In this document: positions 15,725 to 23,236 of the stretch, piece after piece
Numbering within the stretch: position 1 is the stretch's first letter
Layout of the letters: the number at the start of each line of letters is the position of its first letter
Assembly (NCBI GenBank): GCA_902793245.1
Contig: CADBCX010000009.1
Span: 1-33,235 of the forward strand
Direction of reading: 5' to 3'
From: an uncultured Eubacteriales bacterium
GTDB taxonomy: Bacteria > Bacillota > Clostridia > Christensenellales > Aristaeellaceae
Length of the DNA: 33,235 nucleotides
Position numbers and translations under genes: made by a program
The notes under the pieces: model-generated
Seen by the model: only the letters and a program-made list of their open reading frames with translations
Database searches by the model: none
Told to the model about the DNA's origin: nothing

Positions 15725-16726
15725 ATGAACATAGAAACAAAACGGCTGCTGCTTCGGGAAATGACCCCGGCGGATTACGAGGCGCTCTACGCGGTGCTTT
15801 CGGACCCGGACACGATGCGGCATTATCCCTATCCCTTTGACAAAAAGCGCGTGCGCAGCTGGATTGAGCGCAACATGGAGCGGTACAGGATATTCGGCTT
15901 CGGCCTGTGGGCGGTGTGCCTGAAAGACAGCGGCGAAATGATCGGCGACTGCGGCTTGACGATGCAGCTTATCGGCGGCGTCATCCGGCCGGAGATCGGC
16001 TACCACATCCGGAAGGACATGCAGCGGAAGGGCTATGCCACCGAAGCCGCCGCCGCTGTGCGGGACTGGACGTTTGCGCACACAACCTTTCAGGAAATCT
16101 ATTCCTATATGAAGTACACCAACGAGCCCTCCGCCCGGACAGCCATGGCTTACGGCTGCCGCTTCGTGGAAGAATACGCCGATGAAGTGAACGAGCGCAC
16201 GAAGGTGTACGCCATCACCCGCGCGGAATGGGAACGGCGAAAGAGCGAAGAGAGTTCGGGCAGCCACGTGGAAATCCGGCAGATCCCGCTGACCGATGAC
16301 GCCGTTCGCCAGCTGATTGAATTATCTAAAATGTGGGTGGCGGAAGGCTGCTCCAACGGCATGGTGGAAAACACCTGGGAGGACATCCGGAAACCCGTTT
16401 TCGCCGCCCTGGAGGGGGACAGAATCGTAGGGTATGCGTTTGGACACGCTTACACCGCGGACGGGCGCATTTCCCTCATTCCCGCGGGAAGCGCCTGCTT
16501 TGAAGTGGACGAGCTCTACGTGCTGCCCGCTTATCGCTCCCGGGGCATCGGGAAGCGGCTGTTTGACGCCATCGAAGCCTATGCCGGGAAAAGCGCGCAG
16601 TATCTCACCCTGGTCTGCTGCACGAAAGATTATCGCAAAGCGCTCCATTTCTATGCCGTCCTGGGCGGGATGAGCTTTCACAACGCCTTTCTGACAAAAA
16701 AGCTGTCTGTTCAGTCGATCGTTTAA
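15725..16726 (+). CDS. Tandem GNAT acetyltransferase (two domains)
   Basis: A 333-residue protein made of two GNAT acetyltransferase domains. Residues 1-175 are RimJ/RimL-like (TKRLLLREMTPADYEALYAV; acetyl-CoA loop RKDMQRKGYATEAA). Residues about 180-330 are a second GNAT (HVEIRQIPLTDDAVRQLIEL; loop VLPAYRSRGIGKRLF), resembling aminoglycoside 6'-type or YhfO-type enzymes. It starts 12 bases after the GH20 gene with AGGAG at 15714-15718, so it is co-transcribed. The acceptor is unknown; amino sugars released by the hexosaminidase are a possible guess only. Confidence 0.85.
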   Translation: MNIETKRLLLREMTPADYEALYAVLSDPDTMRHYPYPFDKKRVRSWIERNMERYRIFGFGLWAVCLKDSGEMIGDCGLTMQLIGGVIRPEIGYHIRKDMQRKGYATEAAAAVRDWTFAHTTFQEIYSYMKYTNEPSARTAMAYGCRFVEEYADEVNERTKVYAITRAEWERRKSEESSGSHVEIRQIPLTDDAVRQLIELSKMWVAEGCSNGMVENTWEDIRKPVFAALEGDRIVGYAFGHAYTADGRISLIPAGSACFEVDELYVLPAYRSRGIGKRLFDAIEAYAGKSAQYLTLVCCTKDYRKALHFYAVLGGMSFHNAFLTKKLSVQSIV

Positions 16727-16765
16727 AGTGTCCATGTACCAATTGACGAAATTTCCACCATCATG

Positions 16766-16794
16766 TTGACACGAACCGTAAAAAACGGTATAGT
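16766..16794 (+). promoter_or_regulatory. Consensus promoter for the sensory hydrogenase operon
   Basis: A perfect TTGACA (16766-16771) and TATAGT (16789-16794) with a 17-base spacer lie 46 bases before the first gene. ACCGT/ACGGT (16776-16780 and 16785-16789) form a small inverted repeat in the spacer that could be an operator. Confidence 0.75.
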
Positions 16795-16840
16795 TTAATA
16801 CAGAAGTTTTCTTTCTTATTTTTGATTGCGGGGGATGCAT

Positions 16841-17212
16841 ATGACGCTTGGCGACATGGTAGATGTACTGCACGCAAAGGTTTTGGTTGGAGAAGAAAAA
16901 CTGGATACACCCGCGCTGACCGCCTGCTGCTCGGACCTGATGAGCGACGTGCTGGCGTTCGTGAACGAAAAAACCGTGCTGATCACGGGCCTGACGAATC
17001 CCCATGTGCTGCGCACGGCGGACATGCTGGATCTGAAATGCCTGGTGTTCGCCCGGGGCAAGGTGCCCACCGACGATATTTTAGAGGGCGCGGCGGATCA
17101 GGGCCTGGTGGTGATGACCACGAAGGTGACCGCCTTCACCGCCTGCGGCCTGCTGTACGAAGCGGGCCTGCGGGGCGTGCCCATCGAATGGCCGGAAGGG
17201 GAGGAACAATGA
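16841..17212 (+). CDS. DRTGG-domain protein
   Basis: A 123-residue protein that fits the DRTGG fold found next to CBS domains and in phosphotransacetylases (MTLGDMVDVLHAKVLVGEE, then ITGLTNPHVLRTADMLDLKC and VMTTKVTAFTACGLLYEAGL). Small proteins of this kind recur in Clostridia beside RsbW-like ATPases and hydrogenase-like Fe-S proteins, and their job there is not established. I place the start at the ATG at 16841 with GGGGG six bases upstream. The stop overlaps the next start (ATGA). Confidence 0.75.
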   Translation: MTLGDMVDVLHAKVLVGEEKLDTPALTACCSDLMSDVLAFVNEKTVLITGLTNPHVLRTADMLDLKCLVFARGKVPTDDILEGAADQGLVVMTTKVTAFTACGLLYEAGLRGVPIEWPEGEEQ

Positions 17213-17634
17213 GCAGCTTTGTTCATGAGGAATACCCGGTCGCCAAGGGCGATTACACCCGCGCGGGGGAGGCCTCCACGGACATCAAGCGCCGCCTGCG
17301 CCAACTGGGCGTGAGCAGCAATGTGATGCGCCGGGTGGCGGTGGCGTCCTATGAAGTGGAACTGAATTTAGTCATCCACTCCGACGGCGGCAAACTGACC
17401 CTGGACGTGGACACCGACGGGGTGCTGCTGGTCAGCGAGGACGTGGGCCCCGGCATCCCGGACATTTCCATGGCCATGCGGGAGGGCTATTCCACCGCCA
17501 GCGAGGAGGCCCGTTCCCTGGGTTTCGGCGCGGGCATGGGCCTGCCCAACATGAAGCGCAACGCCGACGAGTTCGACATACAAAGTGAAATGGGCAAGGG
17601 AACGCGCATCAGTATGCGCTTCCGGTTAGCCTGA
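17209..17634 (+). CDS. RsbW/SpoIIAB-like GHKL ATP-binding protein
   Basis: A 141-residue stand-alone GHKL ATPase. The N-box is YEVELNLVIH, where VELN replaces the usual E-x-x-x-N pattern, followed by G1 EDVGPGIPD and G2 LGFGAGMGLPNM. Anti-sigma factors and switch kinases of the RsbW/SpoIIAB kind have this size and order, and act by binding or phosphorylating a partner protein. Context in an operon with a DRTGG protein and a sensory hydrogenase-like protein suggests redox or H2 signalling. No cognate sigma factor or anti-sigma antagonist is visible nearby. A longer frame from 16822 is out of frame with the DRTGG gene and is rejected. Confidence 0.85.
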   Translation: MSSFVHEEYPVAKGDYTRAGEASTDIKRRLRQLGVSSNVMRRVAVASYEVELNLVIHSDGGKLTLDVDTDGVLLVSEDVGPGIPDISMAMREGYSTASEEARSLGFGAGMGLPNMKRNADEFDIQSEMGKGTRISMRFRLA

Positions 17635-17647
17635 GAAAGGCTGGATC

Positions 17648-18952
17648 ATGGAACAGACCAACCGCTATCATTCCGTCCGTCTGGACGTAAGCCGCTGCAA
17701 GGGCTGCACCAATTGCTTAAAGCACTGCCCCACCGAGGCCATCCGCGTGCGCGACGGCCGGGCGCATATCATCGACGAAAGGTGCATCGACTGCGGCGAA
17801 TGCATCCGCATTTGCGAATACCATGCCAAGGTAGCCGTGACGGACGATTTGAGCGTGATTCACGGCTTCCCCCACGCCATCGCCCTGCCGGCCCCCAGCC
17901 TGTACGGCCAGTTCAAGGAGATCAAAAGTATCAGCCCCGTGCTGGATGCGCTGAAAGCCATCGGCTTTGAGGAAGTGTTCGAGGTGGCCCGGGGCGCCGA
18001 CGTGGTGAGCCGCGCCATCCATGAAAAGCTGCGGGAGCCCGGATTGCCCCGGCCGCTCATTTCCTCCGCCTGCCCGGCGGTGGTTCGACTGATTCAGGTG
18101 CGCTTCCCCGACCTGATTCCCAATATCGTGGACATCCGCCAGCCCATCGAGGTGGCGGCCATGATCGCCCGGGACGAGTTCTGCCGCAAGCACAATTGCC
18201 CGCCGGAGGATGTGGGCGTGTTCTTCATCACGCCCTGTCCCGCGAAGATGACCGCCATCCGTTCGCCCATCGGCCAGCAGAAATCCGCTGTGGACGGGGC
18301 TATTTCCGTGATGGAGATTTACGGCAAGCTCATGCCCCACATCGGGCGCATCCTCGCCAACCCCACCAAGCCTTCCTCCACCCGCTACGGCGTGCGCTGG
18401 GCGGCCAGCAGCGGCGAGGCCGACGCGGTGTGCCCCGATAATTCCCTGGCCGTGGACGGCATCCAGAACGTCAGCCGGGTGTTGGAAGAAATTGAAAACA
18501 ACATGCTCAGCGACCTGGTGTTCTTCGAGGGCAACGCCTGCACCGGCGGCTGCGTGGGCGGCCCGCTGAACTTTGAAAACAATTATGTGGCGAAGAACGC
18601 CATCCGCAAGCTCAGCCGCGCCTGCCCGCCGACCCATCCCGCCGAGGCCGTGCCCGCCTCCATGATGACCAAGTACCCCTTGTACTTTGACGCCGAGATC
18701 GAGCCAAACCCCGCCATGAAGCTGGACGACAACATGGTGGAGGCGATGAAGAAAATGGCCCGCATGAACGCCATCCTGGAGGGCCTGCCGGGCTATGACT
18801 GCGGCTCCTGCGGTTCGCCCACCTGCCGCACCTTCGCCGAGGACATCGTGCGCGGCAATTGCAGCGAAATGGACTGCATCCATAAGCTGAAAGACCAGCT
18901 CAAGATCATGGCCGAGCGCATGGTGGAGCTGGCGCAGACGAAGAGGGAATAA
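17648..18952 (+). CDS. Sensory-type [FeFe]-hydrogenase-like protein (HydS-like)
   Basis: A 434-residue Fe-S protein. Two [4Fe-4S] ferredoxin motifs use Cys17/20/23/27 and Cys46/49/52/56. The hydrogenase large domain follows with H-cluster cysteines Cys142 (SSACPAVV), Cys197 (TPCPAK), Cys298 and Cys302 (NACTGGCVGG). Residues 385-405 hold a further four-Cys FeS cluster (YDCGSCGSPTC, then Cys405). The residue before Cys142 is Ala141, where catalytic enzymes have the proton-transfer Cys of TSCCP; Ala here is known for sensory HydS and lowers turnover. HydS proteins normally add a PAS domain, which is missing here; the end is a short coiled helix. It follows the ATPase gene by 13 bases. Maturases HydEFG are not in the window. 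Confidence 0.87.
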   Translation: MEQTNRYHSVRLDVSRCKGCTNCLKHCPTEAIRVRDGRAHIIDERCIDCGECIRICEYHAKVAVTDDLSVIHGFPHAIALPAPSLYGQFKEIKSISPVLDALKAIGFEEVFEVARGADVVSRAIHEKLREPGLPRPLISSACPAVVRLIQVRFPDLIPNIVDIRQPIEVAAMIARDEFCRKHNCPPEDVGVFFITPCPAKMTAIRSPIGQQKSAVDGAISVMEIYGKLMPHIGRILANPTKPSSTRYGVRWAASSGEADAVCPDNSLAVDGIQNVSRVLEEIENNMLSDLVFFEGNACTGGCVGGPLNFENNYVAKNAIRKLSRACPPTHPAEAVPASMMTKYPLYFDAEIEPNPAMKLDDNMVEAMKKMARMNAILEGLPGYDCGSCGSPTCRTFAEDIVRGNCSEMDCIHKLKDQLKIMAERMVELAQTKRE

Positions 18953-18986
18953 AAACAAAGAGCGCCTGAAATTAGGCCTTGATTTC

Positions 18987-19088
18987 AGAGTACAGAGTGC
19001 AGAGTACAGAGTTCAGAGGATATAGTGTGCGCGCTTCGGATTCCGAGTTTGTCAACTATATAAATCTGTACTCTGCACTCTGTACTCT
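18987..19088. repeat. Inverted repeat built of AGTACAG-type heptamers
   Basis: The 24-base arm at 18987-19010 is the exact reverse complement of 19065-19088, giving a perfect 24-bp stem with a 54-base loop. Each arm is itself a series of 7-base units (AGTACAG, AGTGCAG, AGTACAG; the left side adds AGTTCAG at 19010-19016). It lies in the gap between the hydrogenase-like gene and the amylase gene, where no gene is seen. No U run follows. Confidence 0.85.
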
Positions 19089-19139
19089 CATATTACCGCT
19101 TTTTCGATTTGCTAAACATATCACGAAAGGGTGAACTTT

Positions 19140-20717
19140 ATGCGGAGGCTGTTTTGCGTTATCGCGGCGCTTTTGCTGCTGTGTTCCTCTTGCCTGGCGG
19201 AAGGAGACAGCGGGAAAGGGGTGGAGGATTTGAACCGGGTGTTTTATGAAATCTTCGTGGGCTCCTTCTCCGACTCCGACGGGGATGGCGTGGGCGACCT
19301 GCGGGGCGTCATCAACCGGATGGACTACCTGAACGACGGCAACCCGGACTCCACCACGAGCTTGGGCGTCGAGGGCCTCTGGCTGACGCCGATTTTTGCG
19401 TCCCCAACTTACCACAAATACGACGTGACGGATTACTATCAGATCGACCCGGCCTTTGGCACCATGGACGACCTGAAAGAGCTGATTGACCTGTGCCATC
19501 AGCGGAACGTGAAGCTGATTCTCGACCTGCCCATCAACCACACGGGGGCGCAGAACCGGTGGTTCAAGAATTTCCTCAACGCCCACATGATGAAGAATCC
19601 AGACAACGAATACTATGATTTTTATGTGTGGCTCCCCGCGGGCGAGAAAGCCCCTGCCGGACGGCGCTTTGTGCAGGCGAAGCAGGCAAAGATCCTGTAT
19701 GAGGGCAACTTTTCCGATTCCATGCCCGAGCTGAATTTCGATTTGCCCGCCGTGCGTCAGGCCGTGCTGGACGTGGCGCTGTACTATCTCGATTTGGGCG
19801 TGGACGGCTTCCGCTTCGACGCGGCGAAATATATCTATCTGGGCGACAACGCCGCCTCCGTGGACTTCTGGAAATGGTACGTGGGCGAGCTGCGCAAGGC
19901 CAAGCCCGACCTGTACACCGTGGCGGAAGTCTGGGACGCGGAGGGCGTGATCGACCAGTACATCCCCGCCACCAACTGTTTCAATTTCTTCGTCAGCCAG
20001 GCGGAGGGCCTGATCGCCGAAACTGCCAAGGCGGGCAACGTGAACCGCTTCACCCAGTACATCCAGCAGTATCAGGAAAAAATCAAAGGCATGAGCCCCT
20101 ACGCCATGAACATGATGTTCGTGTCCAACCACGACATGGACCGGGCGGCGGGCTATTTGCCCGTATCCAACGGCCAGATGAAGATGGCGGCGAACCTGTA
20201 CCTGCTTTCGCCCGGCTCACCGTACCTCTATTACGGCGAGGAAATCGGCCTGAAAGGCTCCCGGGGCGGGGCGAACACCGACGCCAACCGGCGGCTGGCC
20301 ATGCTGTGGGGCGATGGGGACACCGTAAAAGACCCGGCGGGCGCTACCTACGACGCCGGCAAACAGGTATCGTCCACGGTGAAGGAGCAGCTGGAAAAGC
20401 GGGGCAGCCTGTTCCATTATTATCAGAAGCTGCTTTCCATCCGCCGCAGTCATCCCGAAATCGCCAGGGGCGAATACACTGCCCTGGTCATTCCCGACAG
20501 CAAGGCGGGCGGCTTCGTTGCCACCTGGCAGGGCCGGTCCGTGGCCGTGTTCCACAACACCACCACCCGGGATATCGACATCGACCTGGCCGCCTGCACG
20601 GAACTGACATTTGATTCAATGGACGCTTTTATCGGCCTGGGCGAAGCGTACCTGGAAGACGGTGTCCTGACCCTCGAAGGCCAGACCACCGCCGTGCTCC
20701 GCGTGGCGCAGGAGTAA
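19140..20717 (+). CDS. Secreted GH13 alpha-amylase-family glycosidase
   Basis: Cleaves alpha-glucosidic bonds in starch-like or malto-oligosaccharides. The 525-residue protein begins with a signal peptide (MRRLFCVIAALLLLCSSCLA); the CSSC could act as a weak lipobox, otherwise signal peptidase I would cut after CLA. The GH13 regions are all present: DLPINH (region I), GFRFDAAKY with nucleophile Asp227, VAEVWD with acid/base Glu263, and VSNHD with Asp332. A C-terminal beta domain follows. The ATG at 19140 has AAAGG at 19126-19130; a GTG at 19131 is too close to that site. It probably shares a transcript with the hydrolase gene 55 bases downstream. The subfamily cannot be fixed by eye. Confidence 0.9.
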   Translation: MRRLFCVIAALLLLCSSCLAEGDSGKGVEDLNRVFYEIFVGSFSDSDGDGVGDLRGVINRMDYLNDGNPDSTTSLGVEGLWLTPIFASPTYHKYDVTDYYQIDPAFGTMDDLKELIDLCHQRNVKLILDLPINHTGAQNRWFKNFLNAHMMKNPDNEYYDFYVWLPAGEKAPAGRRFVQAKQAKILYEGNFSDSMPELNFDLPAVRQAVLDVALYYLDLGVDGFRFDAAKYIYLGDNAASVDFWKWYVGELRKAKPDLYTVAEVWDAEGVIDQYIPATNCFNFFVSQAEGLIAETAKAGNVNRFTQYIQQYQEKIKGMSPYAMNMMFVSNHDMDRAAGYLPVSNGQMKMAANLYLLSPGSPYLYYGEEIGLKGSRGGANTDANRRLAMLWGDGDTVKDPAGATYDAGKQVSSTVKEQLEKRGSLFHYYQKLLSIRRSHPEIARGEYTALVIPDSKAGGFVATWQGRSVAVFHNTTTRDIDIDLAACTELTFDSMDAFIGLGEAYLEDGVLTLEGQTTAVLRVAQE

Positions 20718-20772
20718 TTGTTTATCCTGTCGGCTATCGAAAAAATCAAGCACTGAAGGAGGATGGTTGAAA

Positions 20773-21921
20773 ATGATGAACCTTGTGCAAAACACGCTCA
20801 GCCGCTTTGTTGCCTCGGGGCAGATTGCCGGATGCGCCGCAAAAATCATGCGGGATGACCAGACCTGCTTTGAAGGCTGCTTTGGTTACGCGGATATCGG
20901 GAACAAGATCAAAATATCGGATCATACCATTTTCCCGATCGCTTCCATGAGCAAAGTCGTCACCGTGGCCGGCATCATGCGGCTGTATGAACAGGGCTTA
21001 TTCAAGCTGTGGGATCCCGTGAGCGAGTTCCTGCCGGGATTCAGGAAACCGACGATTGCGCAGGAAAAGCCGGATGGAACCTATGAGCTCGTTCCCGCCA
21101 AAGGGGAAGTGACCATGCGGCAGCTCTTTACCATGACCAGCGGCGTTCCCTATCCCGGAAACGAAACCGCCGCAGCCAGGATTCGCTTGGAAAAAGAAAA
21201 AGAATACGCGGCGCAGAACAAAACAGAGCCCGACACGATCACCTATTGCAACCTGGTGGGGCAGCTTCCGCTGGCCTTTGAACCGGGCGAAAAATGGATG
21301 TACGGTTTTTCCATCGACGTGCTCGGCGCGGTGATCGAGGTGCTGACCGGGAAAACCCTGGGCAAATACCTGAAGGAAACGATTTTTGATCCGCTCGGAA
21401 TGAAAGACACGGGTTTCTATGTGCCTGCGGAGAAGCAGGACAGGATCGCCACGCTCTATCATATCAACGACGGCATGAAACCGGTAGAACGGAAATATCC
21501 CGCGCAAAAGCCGAACTTTGAAAGCGGCGGCGGCGGGCTGTTCTCCACTGTCGGCGATTATTCCCGCTTTGCCCAGATGCTGCTGCATGGCGGTAAGCTG
21601 GATGGCGAGCACATCCTGGGACGAAAAACCATTGATCTGATCTCCATGGACCATCTGACGCCCCAGCAGCAGGCGACCCATAGCTGGGATACCCAGCGGG
21701 GTTACGGTTACGGCTTGGGCGTGCGCGTGATGACCAATCCGGAAATCGCCGATATCAACGGCTCTGTTGGAGAATGGGGCTGGGACGGCGCTTTCGGCAA
21801 CTGGTTCTGCGTGGATCCGAAGGAACGCCTGACCTGCGTTTATCTGACGACAAACCTGCCGGGCGAACACTACCGCTTTATTCCCAAGCTGATGGCTTCC
21901 ATGTATGCTTCCCTGGAATAA
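20773..21921 (+). CDS. Serine beta-lactamase-like hydrolase (class C/esterase family)
   Basis: A 382-residue member of the PF00144 family (class C beta-lactamases, DD-peptidases, EstB-type esterases). The nucleophile motif SMSK holds Ser58 and Lys61. The second motif appears as YGFS in WMYGFSIDVLGAVIEV, in place of Y-S/A-N, and the third region is GWDGAFG near the C-terminus. No signal peptide is evident, so a cytosolic esterase or peptidase role is more likely than antibiotic resistance. AGGAGG at 20757-20762 fits the ATG at 20773; a TTG at 20767 is possible. It follows the amylase gene in the same direction. Confidence 0.85.
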   Translation: MMNLVQNTLSRFVASGQIAGCAAKIMRDDQTCFEGCFGYADIGNKIKISDHTIFPIASMSKVVTVAGIMRLYEQGLFKLWDPVSEFLPGFRKPTIAQEKPDGTYELVPAKGEVTMRQLFTMTSGVPYPGNETAAARIRLEKEKEYAAQNKTEPDTITYCNLVGQLPLAFEPGEKWMYGFSIDVLGAVIEVLTGKTLGKYLKETIFDPLGMKDTGFYVPAEKQDRIATLYHINDGMKPVERKYPAQKPNFESGGGGLFSTVGDYSRFAQMLLHGGKLDGEHILGRKTIDLISMDHLTPQQQATHSWDTQRGYGYGLGVRVMTNPEIADINGSVGEWGWDGAFGNWFCVDPKERLTCVYLTTNLPGEHYRFIPKLMASMYASLE

Positions 21922-22024
21922 AGCCGGGAAACAAAGAACTTGATGACCGGCCGGGGCGCTGCCTGCCGCGTTCTATCCGGCGATCAGAAACTTGTAAAAA
22001 ACCGCCCGAACACCGGGAAACCAG

Positions 22025-22052
22025 TTGCATTCGCCAAATCCTGTGATATAAT
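22025..22052 (+). promoter_or_regulatory. Promoter for the small XRE gene
   Basis: TTGCAT (22025-22030) and a perfect TATAAT (22047-22052) with a 16-base spacer lie 34 bases before the start codon. GGGAGG at 22073-22078 is the ribosome binding site. Confidence 0.7.
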
Positions 22053-22086
22053 CATGCAGCGAAAAATGAACAGGGAGGCGAGCAAC

Positions 22087-22392
22087 ATGGAACAGTCATT
22101 TCCTGTAATCGACCCCATCGCCACAGGCCGGAATATCCTGCGGCTGCGCAGGGAAAAAGGATTGAGCGTGCGGCAGATGCAGGCCTGGTTCAACTTTGAA
22201 GAGCCGCGCGCCATTTACAAGTGGCAAAGCGGGCAGAGCCTTCCTTCCGTGGATAACCTTTATGCTCTCAGCGTTTTGCTGCAGGTGCCGATGGGGGAAA
22301 TCATCGTTGGCGCCTTGCCTACGAATCAAACGATGAAGCCGCAGGAACAACCTGCGGCTCGTTTTTTTCTATCCTGTTTTCTGCAATATTAA
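22087..22392 (+). CDS. Small XRE-family helix-turn-helix regulator
   Basis: A 101-residue protein with an N-terminal Cro/C1-type helix-turn-helix (ATGRNILRLRREKGLSVRQM and AIYKWQSGQSLPSVDNLYAL), ending its domain at about residue 77 (GEIIVG). The final 20 residues are translated from a Rho-independent terminator, MKPQEQPAARFF, so they are probably not conserved. The true end may have been a lost stop codon near 22335; TGA lies there in another frame. It is a single gene between its own promoter and terminator. Target unknown. Confidence 0.75.
   Translation: MEQSFPVIDPIATGRNILRLRREKGLSVRQMQAWFNFEEPRAIYKWQSGQSLPSVDNLYALSVLLQVPMGEIIVGALPTNQTMKPQEQPAARFFLSCFLQY
22337..22368 (+). terminator. Rho-independent terminator inside the XRE coding end
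   Basis: AGCCGCAGG (22337-22345) pairs with CCTGCGGCT (22351-22359) around a five-base loop and is followed by CG and a run of seven T. The hairpin overlaps the last codons of the small XRE gene. Confidence 0.85.
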
Positions 22393-22436
22393 TAACAGCC
22401 ATATTGTAAAGGACGAAAATCCAACAAGAGGTTACG

Positions 22437-22503
22437 CTGGGGTTTCACCCCAGGCCCCACCAGGGTACTCAGTACCCTGGTGGGGTGCGGGGCAACGCCC
22501 CGC
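22437..22503. repeat. Three consecutive perfect hairpins
   Basis: Hairpin 1 is CTGGGG/CCCCAG (22437-22442, 22448-22453). Hairpin 2 has a 14-bp perfect stem (22455-22468 with 22472-22485) and a three-base loop. Hairpin 3 is GCGGGGC/GCCCCGC (22487-22493, 22497-22503). No U run follows. This looks like a dispersed intergenic repeat of the GC-rich genome; 22393-22583 contains nothing else that I can identify. Confidence 0.8.
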
Positions 22504-22583
22504 CGTTCTCCTTCTTTTTACCCTTCGCAACATAGCTGTTATCAATATAATACTGTATCACGCGGTTTTTGACAATATTTTTC

Positions 22584-22613
22584 TTGATTTACCCATTTGC
22601 CTTGCGATATAAT
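22584..22613 (+). promoter_or_regulatory. Promoter for the Rrf2 gene
   Basis: TTGATT (22584-22589) and a perfect TATAAT (22608-22613) are 18 bases apart. AAAGGAGG follows at 22621-22628 and the ATG at 22638. Rrf2 proteins often repress their own promoter, but I see no clear operator. Confidence 0.6.
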
Positions 22614-22637
22614 AGGCAAAAAAGGAGGCTTGCAAAA

Positions 22638-23039
22638 ATGATCACAACGAAAGGCCGTTACGCGCTTCGGGTCATGATTGATCTGGCCGAAAACGATCAG
22701 GGAAGCTACATCCCCTTAAAGGATATTTCCGCCCGCCAGGAGATATCGAAAAAGTATCTGGAAATCATCATGAAGGATATGGTAGCAGGCGGCCTTGTGG
22801 AGGGCGCCAGCGGGAAAGGCGGAGGATACAGGCTGTGCCGCAGGCCGGAAGAGTACGCGGTCGGCGAAATTCTGGAATGCATGGAGGGCACGCTTTCCCC
22901 CGTCGCGTGCCTGGCGGACAAGGAAAACCGCTGTCCCAGGAAAAGCATTTGCCAGACCCTGCCGCTTTGGACCGAGTATTACGACATGGCGCGCCGCTTC
23001 TTTTACGGCAAAAAACTCAGCGACCTGATTCAATCGTAA
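22638..23039 (+). CDS. Rrf2-family regulator with IscR-like cysteine cluster
   Basis: A 133-residue winged-helix regulator (MITTKGRYALRVMIDLAEND; ISKKYLEIIMKDMVAGGLVE; GKGGGYRL). Three cysteines lie in CLADKENRCPRKSIC, spaced C-x7-C-x5-C, close to the C-x5-C-x5-C that binds a [2Fe-2S] cluster in IscR. It is therefore likely to sense Fe-S, oxygen or nitric oxide rather than act like CymR. No iscS or iscU genes are nearby; the next gene is the TIR protein, which has its own promoter 25 bases after this stop. The start is fixed by AAAGGAGG. Confidence 0.88.
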   Translation: MITTKGRYALRVMIDLAENDQGSYIPLKDISARQEISKKYLEIIMKDMVAGGLVEGASGKGGGYRLCRRPEEYAVGEILECMEGTLSPVACLADKENRCPRKSICQTLPLWTEYYDMARRFFYGKKLSDLIQS

Positions 23040-23063
23040 GTGATCCGGCGGGGAGATTTTTTA

Positions 23064-23092
23064 TTGCGAAGCTGCGGGGTCTGTGGTATCAT
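23064..23092 (+). promoter_or_regulatory. Promoter for the TIR-domain gene
   Basis: TTGCGA (23064-23069) and TATCAT (23087-23092) are 17 bases apart, giving an untranslated leader of about 135 bases. The leader contains small inverted repeats such as ACGGC/GCCGT and TTCGCC/GGCGAA. The start codon at 23237 has GGAGGA six bases upstream. Confidence 0.5.
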
Positions 23093-23236
23093 GTAAACAA
23101 TCCGGGCGACGGCCGAGGGGAAGCCGTTCCGGGAAAAAGCAGCATAAAATCCATGCGGCAGAGCGTTTCAGGACGGCTTTCGCCAGGGCGAAACGCGCTC
23201 CGCGCAGCAGATCATTTACATTCGGGAGGAATACGT

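Noticed and set aside
13940..16267. 775-codon open frame on the minus strand
   Set aside because: It lies antisense to the GH20 and GNAT genes, is rich in His, Gly, Val and Arg as expected for the complement of GC-rich codons, and shows no motif or ribosome site.
16822..17634. 270-codon frame as one fused DRTGG-ATPase protein
   Set aside because: The first part is out of frame with the DRTGG sequence; ATGA at 17209-17212 gives a normal overlap of two genes.
17717..18958. 413-codon open frame on the minus strand
   Set aside because: Antisense to the hydrogenase-like gene, whose cysteine motifs are clear; the frame has shadow composition.
18987..19088. CRISPR array
   Set aside because: The units are seven-base tandem repeats without spacers, in inverted order; there are no cas genes in the window.
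20773..21921. Beta-lactamase resistance gene
   Set aside because: SxxK is present, but there is no signal peptide and the second motif is YGFS; esterase or peptidase roles are more common in this family.
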